From contig BSYO01000022.1 of the NCBI GenBank assembly GCA_033239525.1, positions 14,022,923 to 14,086,922 of the forward strand: a DNA stretch of 64,000 nt, given 5' to 3'. A program made the position numbers and the translations under genes. Position 1 is the first letter of the stretch; every line of letters starts with the position of its first letter. The notes beneath the pieces were generated by a model, which was not told the DNA's origin, made no database searches, and saw only the letters and a list, made by a program, of their open reading frames with translations. Origin of the DNA: Nepenthes gracilis. Taxonomy: Eukaryota > Streptophyta > Magnoliopsida > Caryophyllales > Nepenthaceae. Shown piece by piece: positions 1 through 10,804 of this stretch.

Positions 1-1993
1 ATTTACGCCTTCTACTCGAAGGCACATTTTCAAGGCTCATGGAGACAAGTCCATCCGACTCATGGCCCGGACTCAATGGGTCTAGAGGGCTCTCGAAAGA
101 GGAATGGTCTGAATCCACAACATGGCCATTATTAAACGCCAATCGCGGGATTTCGAGTCTCGGGCCGTGGCCTCTACAGAGGAGCATTTAAATCCATCAC
201 GTGGTCTTTCCGAACCAAGGGACTGGATGACCTAGAATGAGTTACAATCCCCTCATGAGGTCTTTCCTCCTCGGTGCCCAAAGATGGATAGTCGGGTTGG
301 TGTTCGGGGAGATGGAAAGGTCGGGAACACTAAAAGAGTGATCCAATAAAGCCTCGAGGCGATTATTCGGTGGGATGTAGCCATCACTCGCCAAAGGGTC
401 TTCACGGAGGGGCTTCGGAGAACACCGAATGAATTATCCGAAGGGCCTCCATCTCGATTTGAAATTCCTAGGTGTTCGACATCAGTCTTTCTGGGAGAAA
501 CTTTAGAATGGGCTTTAGCGTGGACCACCGTCTTAGGGACCCAGGCTTTTTTTGCAAGGGGGCCCTTTCTCCCAATCTTCACGGGATTCTCCTTATGCAC
601 CGGCTTATCTAAGTAGACAAACTTAATTTCCCTAAGATGGTCATCCGAATGGTCTCCGCAACCATTGGTGCGAATCATCACCAATTCGGTCGGGGGCTTC
701 AGCCCCATTTCGACACATACACGGGGCAAAACCCAACCGCTCTAATTTTTCCGTGACCGGGTCCAGCCGGATAGGTTTCCCAATGGCACTAGCGATCCAA
801 AGATAAACCCGGAGGGGTCCAATATTCAACCGGGATCCCGGACATAGTAATCCATACCGGAAATGATTTATGTTCATCACGGGATAAGACCATTCCCGAC
901 TTCCACTCCTTAAGGAAAATAGTATGGCCAAAGAATAGACCACGGGCCACTATTAAGGCAATTTTCGAGCATTGCTTTCGAGGAGAAACGAAAGAAAAAG
1001 AAACCCGACTCGTTCCCAGCTACATGTTGTAGCTCGAACCGTTCCAAATTTTCCTAGTAATGTTGTTAACCGCATTGAAGTGCAAAGGATTACCATGAAA
1101 GTATCCCACGAGAGTGGAACCCCACAAGTCCACACTCTGTTGGACTACTTACGGAGGGGGACAAAATTAGATTAGCCCTATCGGACGGAGGAGGGGGAAA
1201 GAATTTTATCATAGGCTTACCTCCATTAGCCCGCTTTCCACAATCAAGCCCATGAGACGCCAGGCGTGCTGTGGCCCTTTAACTCGAACAGCCGAAAACC
1301 GTGACAGATTAGCGCCGGGCATCCTTACACGGTGAGGATGCAGCAATCAGCCCTGGAGAGGGAAGCTTAGTACCGAGACTGGGCAATCGGACAACATCCA
1401 GAGCATAAAGGATAGCTATGCTCAACAACCAATGAGGGGTGAGACTCAGGCATTCAGGAAAATCGAGCAACGAGAATTCCCACCGCTTCCATTCGACGAT
1501 ACCGAGCCTTCCATGGAAGATCCATCGGCGAGGAGGAAACAGCCATGGTCGAAGTTTCCCCACGTGCTGCGGTTTAACCGAAGCAAGGAATTCCTTATCG
1601 CTCTTGTGGGACAGCATGGGAAGGCAGAGGATGTAGCCCACCCAAAGCGACAACGGGATTGGGAGAAACGGTTCGACAGAGTCAATGGGGGAAGCGAAAG
1701 GGATCCAAATACGTAAGAAGGGCGGCAGCTTGGGGGCTTTGAAATAAAAGGGGTGGAAGGAGGCCGGGACGAGATTTGAGAAGAGGAGGCCGGGGACGAT
1801 GGTTTCGCAGCCACGGGGTGGACGGACGGTGAAAGGAGGGAGAGGCGGGGCTGATAGACTGTGAGGTTGTTTGAGATTGGGAGGATACGGCATCAAATGG
1901 GAGGCGAGGGTTGCAAGCGGCCATGGGCGCCGGCGATGGTGGAAGATGAGGGCAGAAATTCAAAATCGAAGGGGACGTTGTCAGAGCGGCGTT
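1..1993 (-). mobile_element. L1-like LINE, 5' portion (inserted in element D)
   Basis: A non-LTR retrotransposon read on the minus strand, with its 5' end at about 1993 and the remainder beyond the left edge. The junction is visible because the aspartic-protease frame of element D runs normally to the residues RYD (about 1994) and then switches to unrelated, proline- and serine-rich GC-richer sequence typical of a LINE 5' end. Downstream on the minus strand comes a decayed ORF1. The insertion is therefore younger than D. The far-side target duplication is not in the window, so the exact 5' end is uncertain by a few bases. Confidence 0.75.
253..1135 (-). pseudogene. LINE ORF1 remnant (DUF4283-type nucleic-acid-binding domain)
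   Basis: Plant L1-like ORF1 proteins carry a DUF4283 domain followed by a zinc-knuckle tail and coat the element RNA. Here the domain is recognisable across two minus-strand frames: the segment around 800-740 reads IASAIGKPIRLDP and then VTEKLERLGFA, and the next frame (729 downward) continues RVCVEMGLKPPTELV, the usual end of the domain. At least one frameshift near 730 and more between 950 and 1135 break the frame, so no functional protein can be made. An upstream minus-strand stretch (about 1135-1896) has open frames but no clear family match; it is probably 5' UTR plus the ORF1 N-terminus. Confidence 0.7.
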
Positions 1994-2284
1994 GTCATAC
2001 CTCTTCTCGTATAACAACCCAATAACAGGCATCAATAATTCATTTATTTTTATTGGGCATTCAGAAAATGCTATATTTAATATTACGGACGACCCTGATG
2101 GTGAGGCAACCATTAATGGGTATTCAAGAACTTTGGGAAGGGTCGTCAGATGCTTCGAAAATTCATGGGAAACGAAAGAATGAGTGGATCCAGAATCAAA
2201 GAGTACGTGACAAGAGATGCAACAGATAGAAAGTGTACCTTCTACCACCTCTCCAGACTTTTCACCGCTTTGCGTAAATAGCAA
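1994..2284 (-). pseudogene. Element D aspartic protease, interrupted
   Basis: The retropepsin-like domain of a gypsy polyprotein, which cleaves Gag-Pol. The catalytic motif is intact as LFDSGSTHSFVSHEF, followed by the flap-like region and LMPVIGLLYEKRYD. At that point, where family members continue into the conserved ILGMDWL-type motif, the frame enters the inserted LINE. The rest of the polyprotein would lie left of the window. The catalytic Asp is retained, so loss of function comes from the insertion rather than point decay. Confidence 0.85.
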
Positions 2285-3162
2285 ATACTTTGGTGGAATA
2301 GAGACTTAACTCCAGGGCTTTTTAGCAACCTGGACAATCTCGATCATGAGCCCCGCCGCCTGGGCGCTTATAACAAACTCCCGCCAGTAGCAAGGCTTCC
2401 TCCATGTGATCTCCCGCAATGATCACATACAATATTAGCCGTAGATCGAGAATTCTGCACCGATCGGCTCTATTCCCCGCTGAACCTTGATGGTCTCGCC
2501 TTCTTAGAATGCCCTTCACTAGCACTCGCCTTGGATGCCTTGATCAAAGTTCTTTGTCTGACATTGCTCCTTTCCAATTCTTTCTCATAAATAACCGCCT
2601 TTGCAAGCACCTCTCCATAAGTTGTCAACGTCAGAGTGGAAATGTGTCTCCTAATATCATCTCGTAATCCTTGAAAGAACCGTCTGACCTTCCTCTCCTC
2701 ATCTTCCACCATGAAAGGGGCATAACGAGATAATTCAGTAAATTTCGAATCATACTCTGCTTCAAACATCTCCCAGCTAATCTCCCGATCTGGCATGTTA
2801 AAAACCCTTTTCTGCATCTCCCACCAGTGGTGTGCTTCCCCCACCAGCTTATGAGTGGCATAAAGCACCATATCCCCAACAGGGCATTTGATTACAACAA
2901 ATACCTTCTTCAGTCGCTGAATCCATGTTTCAGCCTTTAACGGATCGGGTTCCCCTAGAAATTCAGGGATCCATTCATTGGTGAACCGATCGTAGACCGA
3001 CCTCTCCTGATGGACAGGAATTGGGGTGGTCACCGGAGTTGGTGGAGTGGTCGGAGTCAAGGCTTCTATGACTTCGGCCATTCTGTCCAGTAGGTTCGCA
3101 TATCTTGCCTCACGATCAAGAGTGTTGTTGGCTTGATCATTTCTCCTTCCTCTGTTAGACAT
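2285..3162 (-). pseudogene. gag: Element D gag
   Basis: Capsid/nucleocapsid precursor of a gypsy element. From the ATG at 3162 (MSNRGRRNDQANN) the frame is open to 2470 and covers the Retrotrans_gag core: EFLGEPDPLKAETWI, the AHHWWEM motif, FEAEYDSKFTELSRYAPFMV and RKVRRFFQGL. A TAG at 2470-2472, in a context that looks like a mutated CAG, stops the frame just before the zinc-knuckle region (CDHCGRSHGG). A second knuckle lies in shifted frames near 2330-2370. An upstream in-frame ATG at 3189 exists, but I prefer 3162: a good splice acceptor (TTGTTCTTTTCAG) ends at 3177 between them, and element C has its gag start in the equivalent place. Confidence 0.85.
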
Positions 3163-3322
3163 GACTGTGGAAACGTCTGAAAAGAACAATTTCGTTAGTT
3201 AAAAAAAATACTATCGTAATAGTCTTTTATCCCAACGCGTAAGTAAGGATGATACTCTTCTTGCCAACACTAAACTTGTCCTAAGTTTCCGTGTTGATTC
3301 AAACTATCCTAAAGCATCTCAG

Positions 3323-3340
3323 TTTTCTTTCTGATACCAA
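3323..3340 (-). other. Element D primer-binding site (initiator Met-tRNA type)
   Basis: On the minus strand the sequence beside the LTR begins TTGGTATCAG, matching the 3' end of plant initiator Met-tRNA (TGGTATCAGAGC) for ten bases and then diverging. One base separates it from the LTR start at 3342. It fixes the LTR boundary and the element's direction. Confidence 0.85.
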
Positions 3341-4324
3341 CTGTGACGACCGGACTTTTATTACCATTAAAAGTCATCGTCAAAACCAAAGTTCTTTCAA
3401 ATATAAGATAAAAAGGTGAACATAAAAATTTTTCTTATCTTTATTCAAACCTGAGATGCATTCTAAAGATTAATAATTTCTTTAATCCCAAAGTTTCACG
3501 GAAACATACTAACATTCATAAACAGCGGTATAAGTTTTACAAGTTTCCTCAATTCAAACAGAACAAAATAAACAAAACTCCAAAAATCTGCTCCAGCCAG
3601 CTTAAACATTCAGCTACACCATATGATTCTACTCAACTTCGTCTTCCATAAGCTTGTCATATGAAAATTTACAAGAGTGAGCTTACAAAGCCCAGCAAGA
3701 TACTCACATGCAGAAAACACAAGCATACATATAATCAAATTATAGATCATAATATAGCATAATAAAATCATCATATCATTTCTTCTTGGTTCATATTCTT
3801 TTCATCTTATCTTTATTAAAATCATTTGGAATTCATATAATCTTTAGGGACCGGACAGGAGCGGACAACATCGAGGATGGGTTGTGTGCTACCCCACAAC
3901 CTAAAGCGGTATCCCCTCATTATGCTCCCCGGGGCGGGAGGTAATGCCTTTAACCCGGCATACAGAGCCATAGTCCAGAGTTCTTATGCCACCAAAAGGT
4001 CCCCTCCCGTGGCCCAGGAGGCATCCTCAAGTGTCACTCCAATATCCTTCATCCATCTTTAACAGCAAGTTTAATAGAAATTCGGTTCTTGGTTCGTGTT
4101 CTTTATTGGCCATATATCATAGATCAAAAGTCGGAGTCATAGAGTTCCACTTGCTGTCCATAATCTATATGTTTTCATATAGTCTTGTTCTTTACTTCAT
4201 TCATTGAAGTTCATATCATCTATCAAAAAGCCGAAGCTCATTTTTCAGAAGAAATCCAAAGTTCTTATCTTGTTAATTTTCGAAGCTCTTTTTAAACGGA
4301 AAGCCGAAGTCCTGAAGCTGAAGT

Positions 4325-5290
4325 TCTTTACAAGGCTCGAGTTCATTTCCTTTAGTCAAAGCCGGAGTTCATTTCCTTTAATCAAAGCCGGAGTTCGTTT
4401 TCTTTCAAAGCCGGAGTTCATTTCCTTTAGTCAAAGCCGGAGTTCATTTTCTTTAATCCAAAACCGGAGTTCCTTTCTTTAATCAAAACCGGACTTATTT
4501 ATTTATGAAGGACGGAGCACATTTACATTATGCTCAAAAGTCGGAAGTTCTTTAAAATGGACGGAGCATCTTTACTTAAAACGAACAGAGTGCTTTTCAT
4601 GGCGGAGTTGTTTTCAGAAAACGGAGTTCTTTTTATTAAGACAGGTTTCAAAGCCCGGAGCTCTTTTGAAGGACGTATTTCAAAATTTGGAGTTCTTTAA
4701 AAACCGGAGTTGTTTTTCTTCAAGACCGGAGTTCTTTTCGAAATAAAACGACGGAGTACTGCAAAGGATGGAGTTCTTTTTCTAAAGAGGACGGAGTGAT
4801 TTTCATAAATTTTCCGGAGTTCTTTCTTTGTAAAATTCGGAGTACTTTTCTTTTCAAAATCCAGAGTTCATTTTCTTTAAACTCTAAAATCCAGAGTGAC
4901 TTTTCTTTCATAAGTCCGGAGCTCAAATGCCGGAGTGGCTTTTCTTTAAAAATCCGGAGCTCAAAGGCCGGAGTGGCTTTTCTTTTAAAATCTGGAGTGC
5001 CTAAAGGGACGGAGTGCTTTATTCGAAATGGACGGAGTGCTTTATTCAAAATGGACGGAGTGTTTTTCTTTCAAAATCCGAAGTTCATAATTCCGGAGTT
5101 TACTTTCTTATAAAATCCGAAGCTCTAAAATACGGAATTCATAACCGGAGTTCAATTCAAAACAAAGGAACGGAGCACTTTTAAAGATGTAAAGGCCGGA
5201 GTTCTCTTTTTCTACAGTAAGCCGGAGTTCTTTTTAAACAGAAGGACGGACTACTTTTCATAATGGGACGGAGTACATAAAAAGACCGAA
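4325..5290. repeat. CCGGAGTTC-type short-motif array in LTR D
   Basis: Dozens of imperfect units built on CCGGAGTTC or GGACGGAGTG followed by a short T-rich spacer such as ATTTTCTTT. Spacing is irregular, mostly about 20-35 bp, so this is a degenerate minisatellite rather than a regular satellite. The ORFs seen through it (for example 4796-5113 plus) are by-products of the repetition. Confidence 0.85.
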
Positions 5291-5687
5291 GTTCCCTAAA
5301 TCATGTTCGGTAAGGATGTCAAGGTCCTTTATTGTTAAATTCGAGATCACTTTGTGCGAAACAAGGATTAATAGCGAAATTCATATTTCATCATAAAGCC
5401 TACAATTTCTTTCTCAAAACATGCATTGGGCAAAATTCATAATCATTGGCAGAAATCATAAAGAAATCCAACATCATGCATAATTTCCTTTAAACATGCC
5501 TTTCAAAGTGTAAACAGTAAAAGCATACTTATACAGAATTTCGTATAATTTTATAGCAACATAAATAAAATATGAATTTTATAAATAGGGGTGAGTATCT
5601 TGCCTGAATTCTTTTCTACTTTGCCTAAGCTTTCGGCCTCCTTCTTTACTAAGATTTTCTAGTGGTGCATTTTTGTGATGTTCTTAG

Positions 5688-5703
5688 TCCCTATTTATAG
5701 CCC
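5688..5703 (-). promoter_or_regulatory. Putative TATA box of LTR D
   Basis: Minus-strand CTATAAATAG is a strong plant TATA match. It lies about 640 bp into the LTR in element direction and about 85 bases upstream of the conserved donor-like motif. The same order (TATA, then donor-like motif) is seen in F1, F2, C and G. Confidence 0.7.
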
Positions 5704-5869
5704 GCGAGAAGGTGGCCATTATTTATGATTTTTCCTATTTTCCAAGGTGATATAAATCGTCCTACATTTCCAAGAGAATTATTTATGGATTTCGTTTTCC
5801 AACGTGTCTCGGGAACCGCTGATATTCATTGCCGCTCCTTCCCAATATTATTCCTTACTGTGACCGGAC

Positions 5870-6260
5870 TCCTTCAAGCCAAAATCCGAACTCGTTTTTA
5901 CTTCGGAAATCCGGAGTGTTTTCATTCAGCAAGTCCAGACTCGTTTTTACACCGGAAATCCGGAGTCCTTTCTTTCAAGTAAATCCGCACGCGTTTTTAC
6001 TCCGAAAATCCGGAGTCCTTCTTTTCAAGGAAATCCGAACTTCCAAGAAAATTAAGGCTTGATTCCTACGGAATCCGGAGTTCTTTTACCAAGGGAAATC
6101 TGGACTTCATTTCTCTAACAAAATCCGGACTTCTGATCACCAAGGGAAATCCGAACTTGTTTCCATCAACGGAAATTCGGACTTCTTTTGTCATGGAAAT
6201 CCGGACTGAATTAAGGAAATCCGAACAGTACTTTCCCCAATGCAAATTTCGGACTTCTTC
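5870..6260. repeat. Second CCGGAGT/CCGGACT motif block in LTR D
   Basis: Units such as AAATCCGGAGTCCTTT and AAATCCGGACTTC recur between 5870 and 6260. This block lies upstream of the TATA box in element direction, that is in U3, whereas the larger array lies downstream of it. Confidence 0.8.
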
Positions 6261-6338
6261 ACATTTCGTTTTCTGGTCAACGTGCGTTGACCGGACATGA
6301 TGATTAAAATTTCCTTATTAAAATTTTTGGTCGTTACA

Positions 6339-7643
6339 GTATACCTATAATCCCGGATATACTAGGCCAATAGTCCATGTTCTTATGCCACCACAGCATA
6401 CTCCATGGCCCAAGATAATTTCTCGATTCACCACTGTAATATCTTAAGGCATGCCAATGAATACTACCCTCTAAAATATAAATCTGTGGTTCAGGTTTTA
6501 TAATTACTTATTCTTTAGAGATGGTCCACCAAATTTAAATACAAATTTCTCACTCCCTGGAGAATGGGTCATCAAATATATCCAATTGTGGAGTCACTTC
6601 ATAAACTTTACATATCTTATAGAATTTTCATATACAAATTTAGATAATCATTTCTCATGATTTAAGTCTTCATATGACTTCAAATATAAGTATACTTTAA
6701 TATGATATTTAGAAGAATCAGAAATTTCTTACCACATCGAGCAAAACATGACTTTAAGGTTTCCGGACAAATAATCATTCACAAATGGTTAATAATAATA
6801 TTTTTTGAAATATATAATTAAGTATATATAATTATACATAATTTAGATGTCAATTAAACAAAACAAAATGATACAATAATATCAAAGTGGCTCGGGTGAA
6901 CAGTGTCAGCATGGGTATTGAGGTCCTGTATAAGCAAAGTCGGACACCCAACTAGTAAATTTCCATAACTAAGTTATCGGTTTTCATAATCTCATACTAA
7001 AATATGTATAAAATTCAAAATAATTGGCCAAATAGGATTTGAGTGCCGGTTAGGGATTCGGGGCACACAAGGACCACGTGAAATCATCAAATCGACCACA
7101 AATAACAAATAAATCACATAAAGGGCATGAGTTCTGTAAAATACAAGTTTTGGGTGGGTACCAGAATGAAAATACCCGAGAGATACAAACAAAAATAAAA
7201 AAGAGAGAACAAAAAGAGTATGAGTGCACTTACCTCGATTCGATCTGTCATTTCTTTAACTAGCTTGAAGTCAAAATCGAATCCGGGGACCTCGGTTTTT
7301 CGCCTTCTCTCTCTACCCTTCACCCTCTCTCTCTTCTCTCTTTCTTCTTCCTCTCTTCTTTGCGAAACCCCTACTTCTTCCGAGTTCAGTTTCCTTAATA
7401 TTAATATTAATATTAATATTAATATTAATATTATTTATTAATAATATATATATATATTATTTTTTTATTCCAAAATCTAAATCAATACTCAGACGACAAT
7501 ACGGACGTATTTTGTGTGCCAGTCCAACTAATCTAAATATTATTCAAAATTCTCTAATATTTAATTATTTTTTATTATATCCAAATTATCCAAAATAAAA
7601 ATAAATTATCTTAAATTAATCAGATGAAAATTTAGGATATTAC
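6339..7643 (-). repeat. LTR E, right-hand part (same family as the LTRs of element C)
   Basis: From 6339 the sequence resembles the LTRs of element C: the block with ATGCCACC and GGCCCA near 6390-6410, the CACTGTAATATCTTAAGG stretch, and the leader-like region at 7114-7323 that aligns with 32395-32643 and 42710-42985. It ends GGATATTACA at 7643, where sequence of array G begins. Its left part is displaced beyond the window by the insertion of D. A donor-like motif GAG followed by GTAAGTGCAC is at 7233 (minus). Whether E is a solo LTR or part of a full element cannot be told. Confidence 0.75.
7396..7441. repeat. (TTAATA)n microsatellite in LTR E
   Basis: An uninterrupted run of TTAATA/TAATAT units followed by an AT dinucleotide stretch to about 7458. 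No function is inferred. Confidence 0.9.
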
Positions 7644-9265
7644 AATGTTGGCAGCAGCCCAGCTTCCCATATATGATATAAGGATACTTAAGTTAGTATG
7701 CTAGCAGCAGTTCAGTCAACGATAAATTCTATATAAGGATACATGAGGTAAGGGAAGAATAAGGGGAAAATAAGAGAGAACAAGAGAGGAAAAACTATGT
7801 GGCTGAAAAAAAGCGAAGGGAAATGGCAGAACTTAGCAAGTCAAGTGACAAAGGGCAAGTGTACCTATACCTTCCTTCATTGTTGTGTTTCTTTGATTAT
7901 TCCTTTAAGTATTGTTGTTTCAATGTTTCAATTTTCTATTTTACTATCTTATAATATCTTGGGAAAATTAATTTTAAAGAAGAAGAAATGCTGCGGTATC
8001 ATTTGGTTTTGATTCTCAAATTTTGAACCTAGTATCTAGTTGGTGACTAAATATCGAATAATAATTAATTCAATAAACACGTCAAGTTCAAACTCTTCTT
8101 TTTCAGTATATAAAAATATTTTTAGATTTGAATATTTTATTACAAGTATGAATATTATTTTCAGAATTAAATATTTTACTGTAAGTACGAATATTGAATG
8201 GGAGCTTTATACTACGTTAAGAAATTTTTCAGAAAGATTATTTTCTTCTAAAATAAAAAAATTTAGTATCAGTATCAGAAATAGACTATAGAGTTTCCAT
8301 AAGAAATTTTAAAGTAAAGTAAGCAAGTAGACCAATGATAGATCAACAGATAATATATTCTAACATGGTTTAATATATTATGGTGGAAGATAGATGTATG
8401 ATAATTTAGTTCAGTATCGTTGAGGCGATTCTGACCCCGTCTATCGGGAGACAATAGGTAGTACCATCCTATCTTCGGGATGTAAATAAGGAAGATAAGG
8501 CATTTGATTTTTGTGGATTGAATACAATCGATTCTATCTTCGAGATGTAAATAAGGAAGAAAGTATTACTGTGTTACGTGATTTTGGCATTTGAATGTGT
8601 GGAGTGACACAATCCAGATATCGATCAATCATTCATTTATTTGGTAAAGCCTATTAGCCTTGACCCCTACAATGGTAAGAAAAGAAAAATTATCTATAAA
8701 GTTTAGAGAAAAATGCAAGAAAAGAATTTTATATTTTTCGTCATTTGTTATGATTCCTATGTATGATATTATATTTTAATTAAGAAAGTTGCATATTCTT
8801 TGTTATATATATTGTACATTGTTGAGCATTTAACTCACTCCTTTACTATTTTACAAACCCTTCAAATGGTTCGAATGAATTTATACCAAACGAGCAGGAG
8901 TGAAGGATAAAGGATATAGCAAATATTTTGAAAATGTTATTTTGTAATATGTACTGGTTTATCTTGTACGTAGCATGCATATAGGAGAAAAAAGAAGAAA
9001 ACAAAAATGTACATGATGTAAACTATCTGGATAAGTTTTGAGATTTGTATTTAATATCAATATATGACAACTTTATTTTGATCGATACTATTGAGTCTTG
9101 TTTCCACAAAATTTTGTATAGAAGGCATCTTTCCTTAGTTGGGTTCAATTATTATATATGCATAAAAAGATACAGGAAAAATTTACGTCCCTTTATGATG
9201 TTGGTTGGTAAAAGATAAATACAGTTAAGAATAAAGCTAATGATGAATTAGTGCATGGAATGTCA
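7644..9265 (+). repeat. LTR G1 (5'-truncated)
   Basis: Corresponds to LTR G4 from about 18808 on. It carries TATATAAGG at about 7729, the donor-like AAGG-GCAAGTGTACC with intron start at 7855, the core motif TTGAGCATTTAACTCACTCC at 8822, and ends GTCA at 9265 just before the PBS. The missing first ~0.8 kb was replaced by LTR E. Confidence 0.8.
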
Positions 9266-9870
9266 TAGGTGGTATCAGAGAATGAATCAGGAAGATACCT
9301 TAGGTTGAAAAAGATGCCTTAGGACTTCAATTGCCTAATTATATTTGAGGATAAGTTTGATCAAGTTGGTTTTGAGGTCAAGATCTTAGTAATTTTGGGC
9401 TACAATTCAAGGTTGATAAATTTCAATTTGAGGTTTAGCTGGTGGATTTTGGCTTGAACTTGGATTTTGGCTTGAACTCGGAATTTGACTTTGGATCGAG
9501 GTTGTTAATGTGATTAATATATATGGATCTAACTTGATTGATATTTTGGGACAGGACTAAGAGATCGTAGAATTTATGAAGCCAAGTGTTGCAGGTGAGA
9601 ATTTTAACTTTCAGTATATCTATTTGTGAAAAACTTGGAGCCTATATTCTCCACTATATTTCTTAAGTTTTATTGTAGATTCAAGGATTGGACCTTGTAA
9701 TAGTTCAATTGATATCCACTAGACTATTTGAAGTTTCCAATGGGTCAAAGAAGCAACATGGAAACGGAAGGATGAGGTTCGAAAACGATACGCCCATCAT
9801 TTCCATCATTAAGGTACATGATACTATTTAAATTTCGAGGCCGAAATTTTATAAAGAAGGTAGAATAGTA
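9266..9870 (+). other. Internal region IN1 of array G
   Basis: Begins TAGG then PBS TGGTATCAGAG (9270-9280), the best preserved of the three. No Gag or Pol motif is visible in any frame. Near the end comes TTTCGAGGCCGAAATTTTATAAAG, shown here only in part: the TTTCGAGG-type end of a gypsy polyprotein followed by a decayed polypurine tract. It is more diverged from IN2 and IN3 than they are from each other. Confidence 0.75.
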
Positions 9871-9949
9871 AGGGCCAAGTTTCAGATTTTTATATGTTTT
9901 CTAAATATGTTAATTATGCTAAGAACTTAGACACTAGAAACTCATACAG

Positions 9950-10480
9950 GCCAAAAGACCCACTCCGGCAATATATCCACTTCGGCAATTGTCATTTCCA
10001 CTTCCACATTTCTTCACTCTTGCAATATATCCACTTCAGCAATATCTATTTCCATTCCAGCAATATATCCACTCTGGTATTTCTTCACTCCGACAATGTA
10101 TCCACTCCGACAATTTACACGCAAGTAACCCATTCTGCTAATTACCATTTCGAAAATCCATACTGACCAGACTATTCCGAAAATCTATACCAGCCAAATC
10201 ATTACGAAAATCCAAACTAGCCAAACCATTCCAAAAATCCATACCAGCCAAATTATTCCAAAAATCTATATTGGTCAAACCATTCCAGAAATCCAAACTG
10301 GCGAAGTAGTTCATTCCAGCATTATGAAATCCAAACTAGTCATTTGCCACTTTTTGAATATTCATCATTCTGATAATTATCATTTTGAAAATCCAAACTG
10401 GTCATTTGCCACTTTTCGAATATCCATTCTGATAATTATCATTCTAGAAATCCAAACTGGCCAAGTAAATCATTCCGACA
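9950..10480 (+). repeat. U3 minisatellite of LTR G2
   Basis: About ten imperfect units of the form CATTCCGAAAATCCA plus AACTGGCCAA, preceded by units ending CAATATATCCACTC. The same array is in G3 (about 15160-15640) and G4 (about 18110-18590), so it is a fixed part of the LTR family. The ORFs found here in several frames are repeat artefacts. Confidence 0.85.
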
Positions 10481-10804
10481 ATTGCAATCACACACACACA
10501 CACACACATATATATTGTAACATGTAAATATATTATAACTTGCAAATCTTATCTATTATAAACTATACTTTTTATCCATTAATTGTAGTTTAGTAGTAAA
10601 TTCGTGGATTGCAATTGTCATGCCACTCGGAACTCGAAGACTAGTGACTAAGTACTATTAGGGGCACCTAAGTTAGTATGCTGGTAGCAATTCAACCAAC
10701 GATAAACTCTATGTAAGGCTACGTGAGGTAAGGAAAGAACAAGAAAAAAATAAGAGGGAACAGGAGAGGAAAAACTGCGTGGCCGAAGGAAAGTGAAGGA
10801 AAAA

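Larger units (their letters stand above)
3177..5603 (-). other. Putative leader intron of element D (LTR donor to pre-gag acceptor)
   Basis: On the minus strand the LTR carries CAG followed by GCAAGA (intron start at 5603), matching a GC-AG 5' splice site. The first good acceptor upstream of the gag ATG is TTGTTCTTTTCAG, ending at 3177. Splicing would remove about 2.4 kb, including the U5 part of the LTR, its AUG-rich arrays and the PBS, and leave gag's ATG 15 bases into the second exon. This is inference from motifs; the strength lies in the donor recurring in other LTRs here and the acceptor recurring in element C. Confidence 0.5.
1..6338 (-). mobile_element. Element D: Tekay/Del-like Ty3/gypsy retrotransposon (partial)
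   Basis: A minus-strand gypsy element with its 5' LTR at 3342-6338, a Met-tRNA primer-binding site next to it, then gag and protease. The rest of pol and the second LTR lie beyond the left edge. Its LTR ends form inverted repeats (TGTGACGACC at 3342, GGTCGTTACA ending at 6338). It is inserted in LTR E: sequence of the E family resumes at 6339. Lineage is judged from the gag style (MSNRGRRND start, WW motif), the initiator-Met PBS and the shared LTR core, and is less certain than the superfamily. Confidence 0.85.
3342..6338 (-). repeat. 5' LTR of element D (about 3.0 kb)
   Basis: Bounded by TGTGACGACC and GGTCGTTACA (near-perfect terminal inverted repeats, TG...CA), with the PBS directly outside. 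Reading in element direction (right to left) it holds a short CCGGAGTTC-type repeat block, a TATA box at 5688-5703, a splice-donor-like motif at 5603, a second larger CCGGAGTTC array, and the conserved LTR core blocks near 3850-4020 and 3675-3700. No coding capacity. Confidence 0.9.

Noticed and set aside
10489..10507. CA-repeat (also 15651-15668 and 18597-18614) as a possible recombination or regulatory signal
   Set aside because: It is simply a fixed microsatellite of LTR G, present at the same place in each copy; nothing further supports a role.
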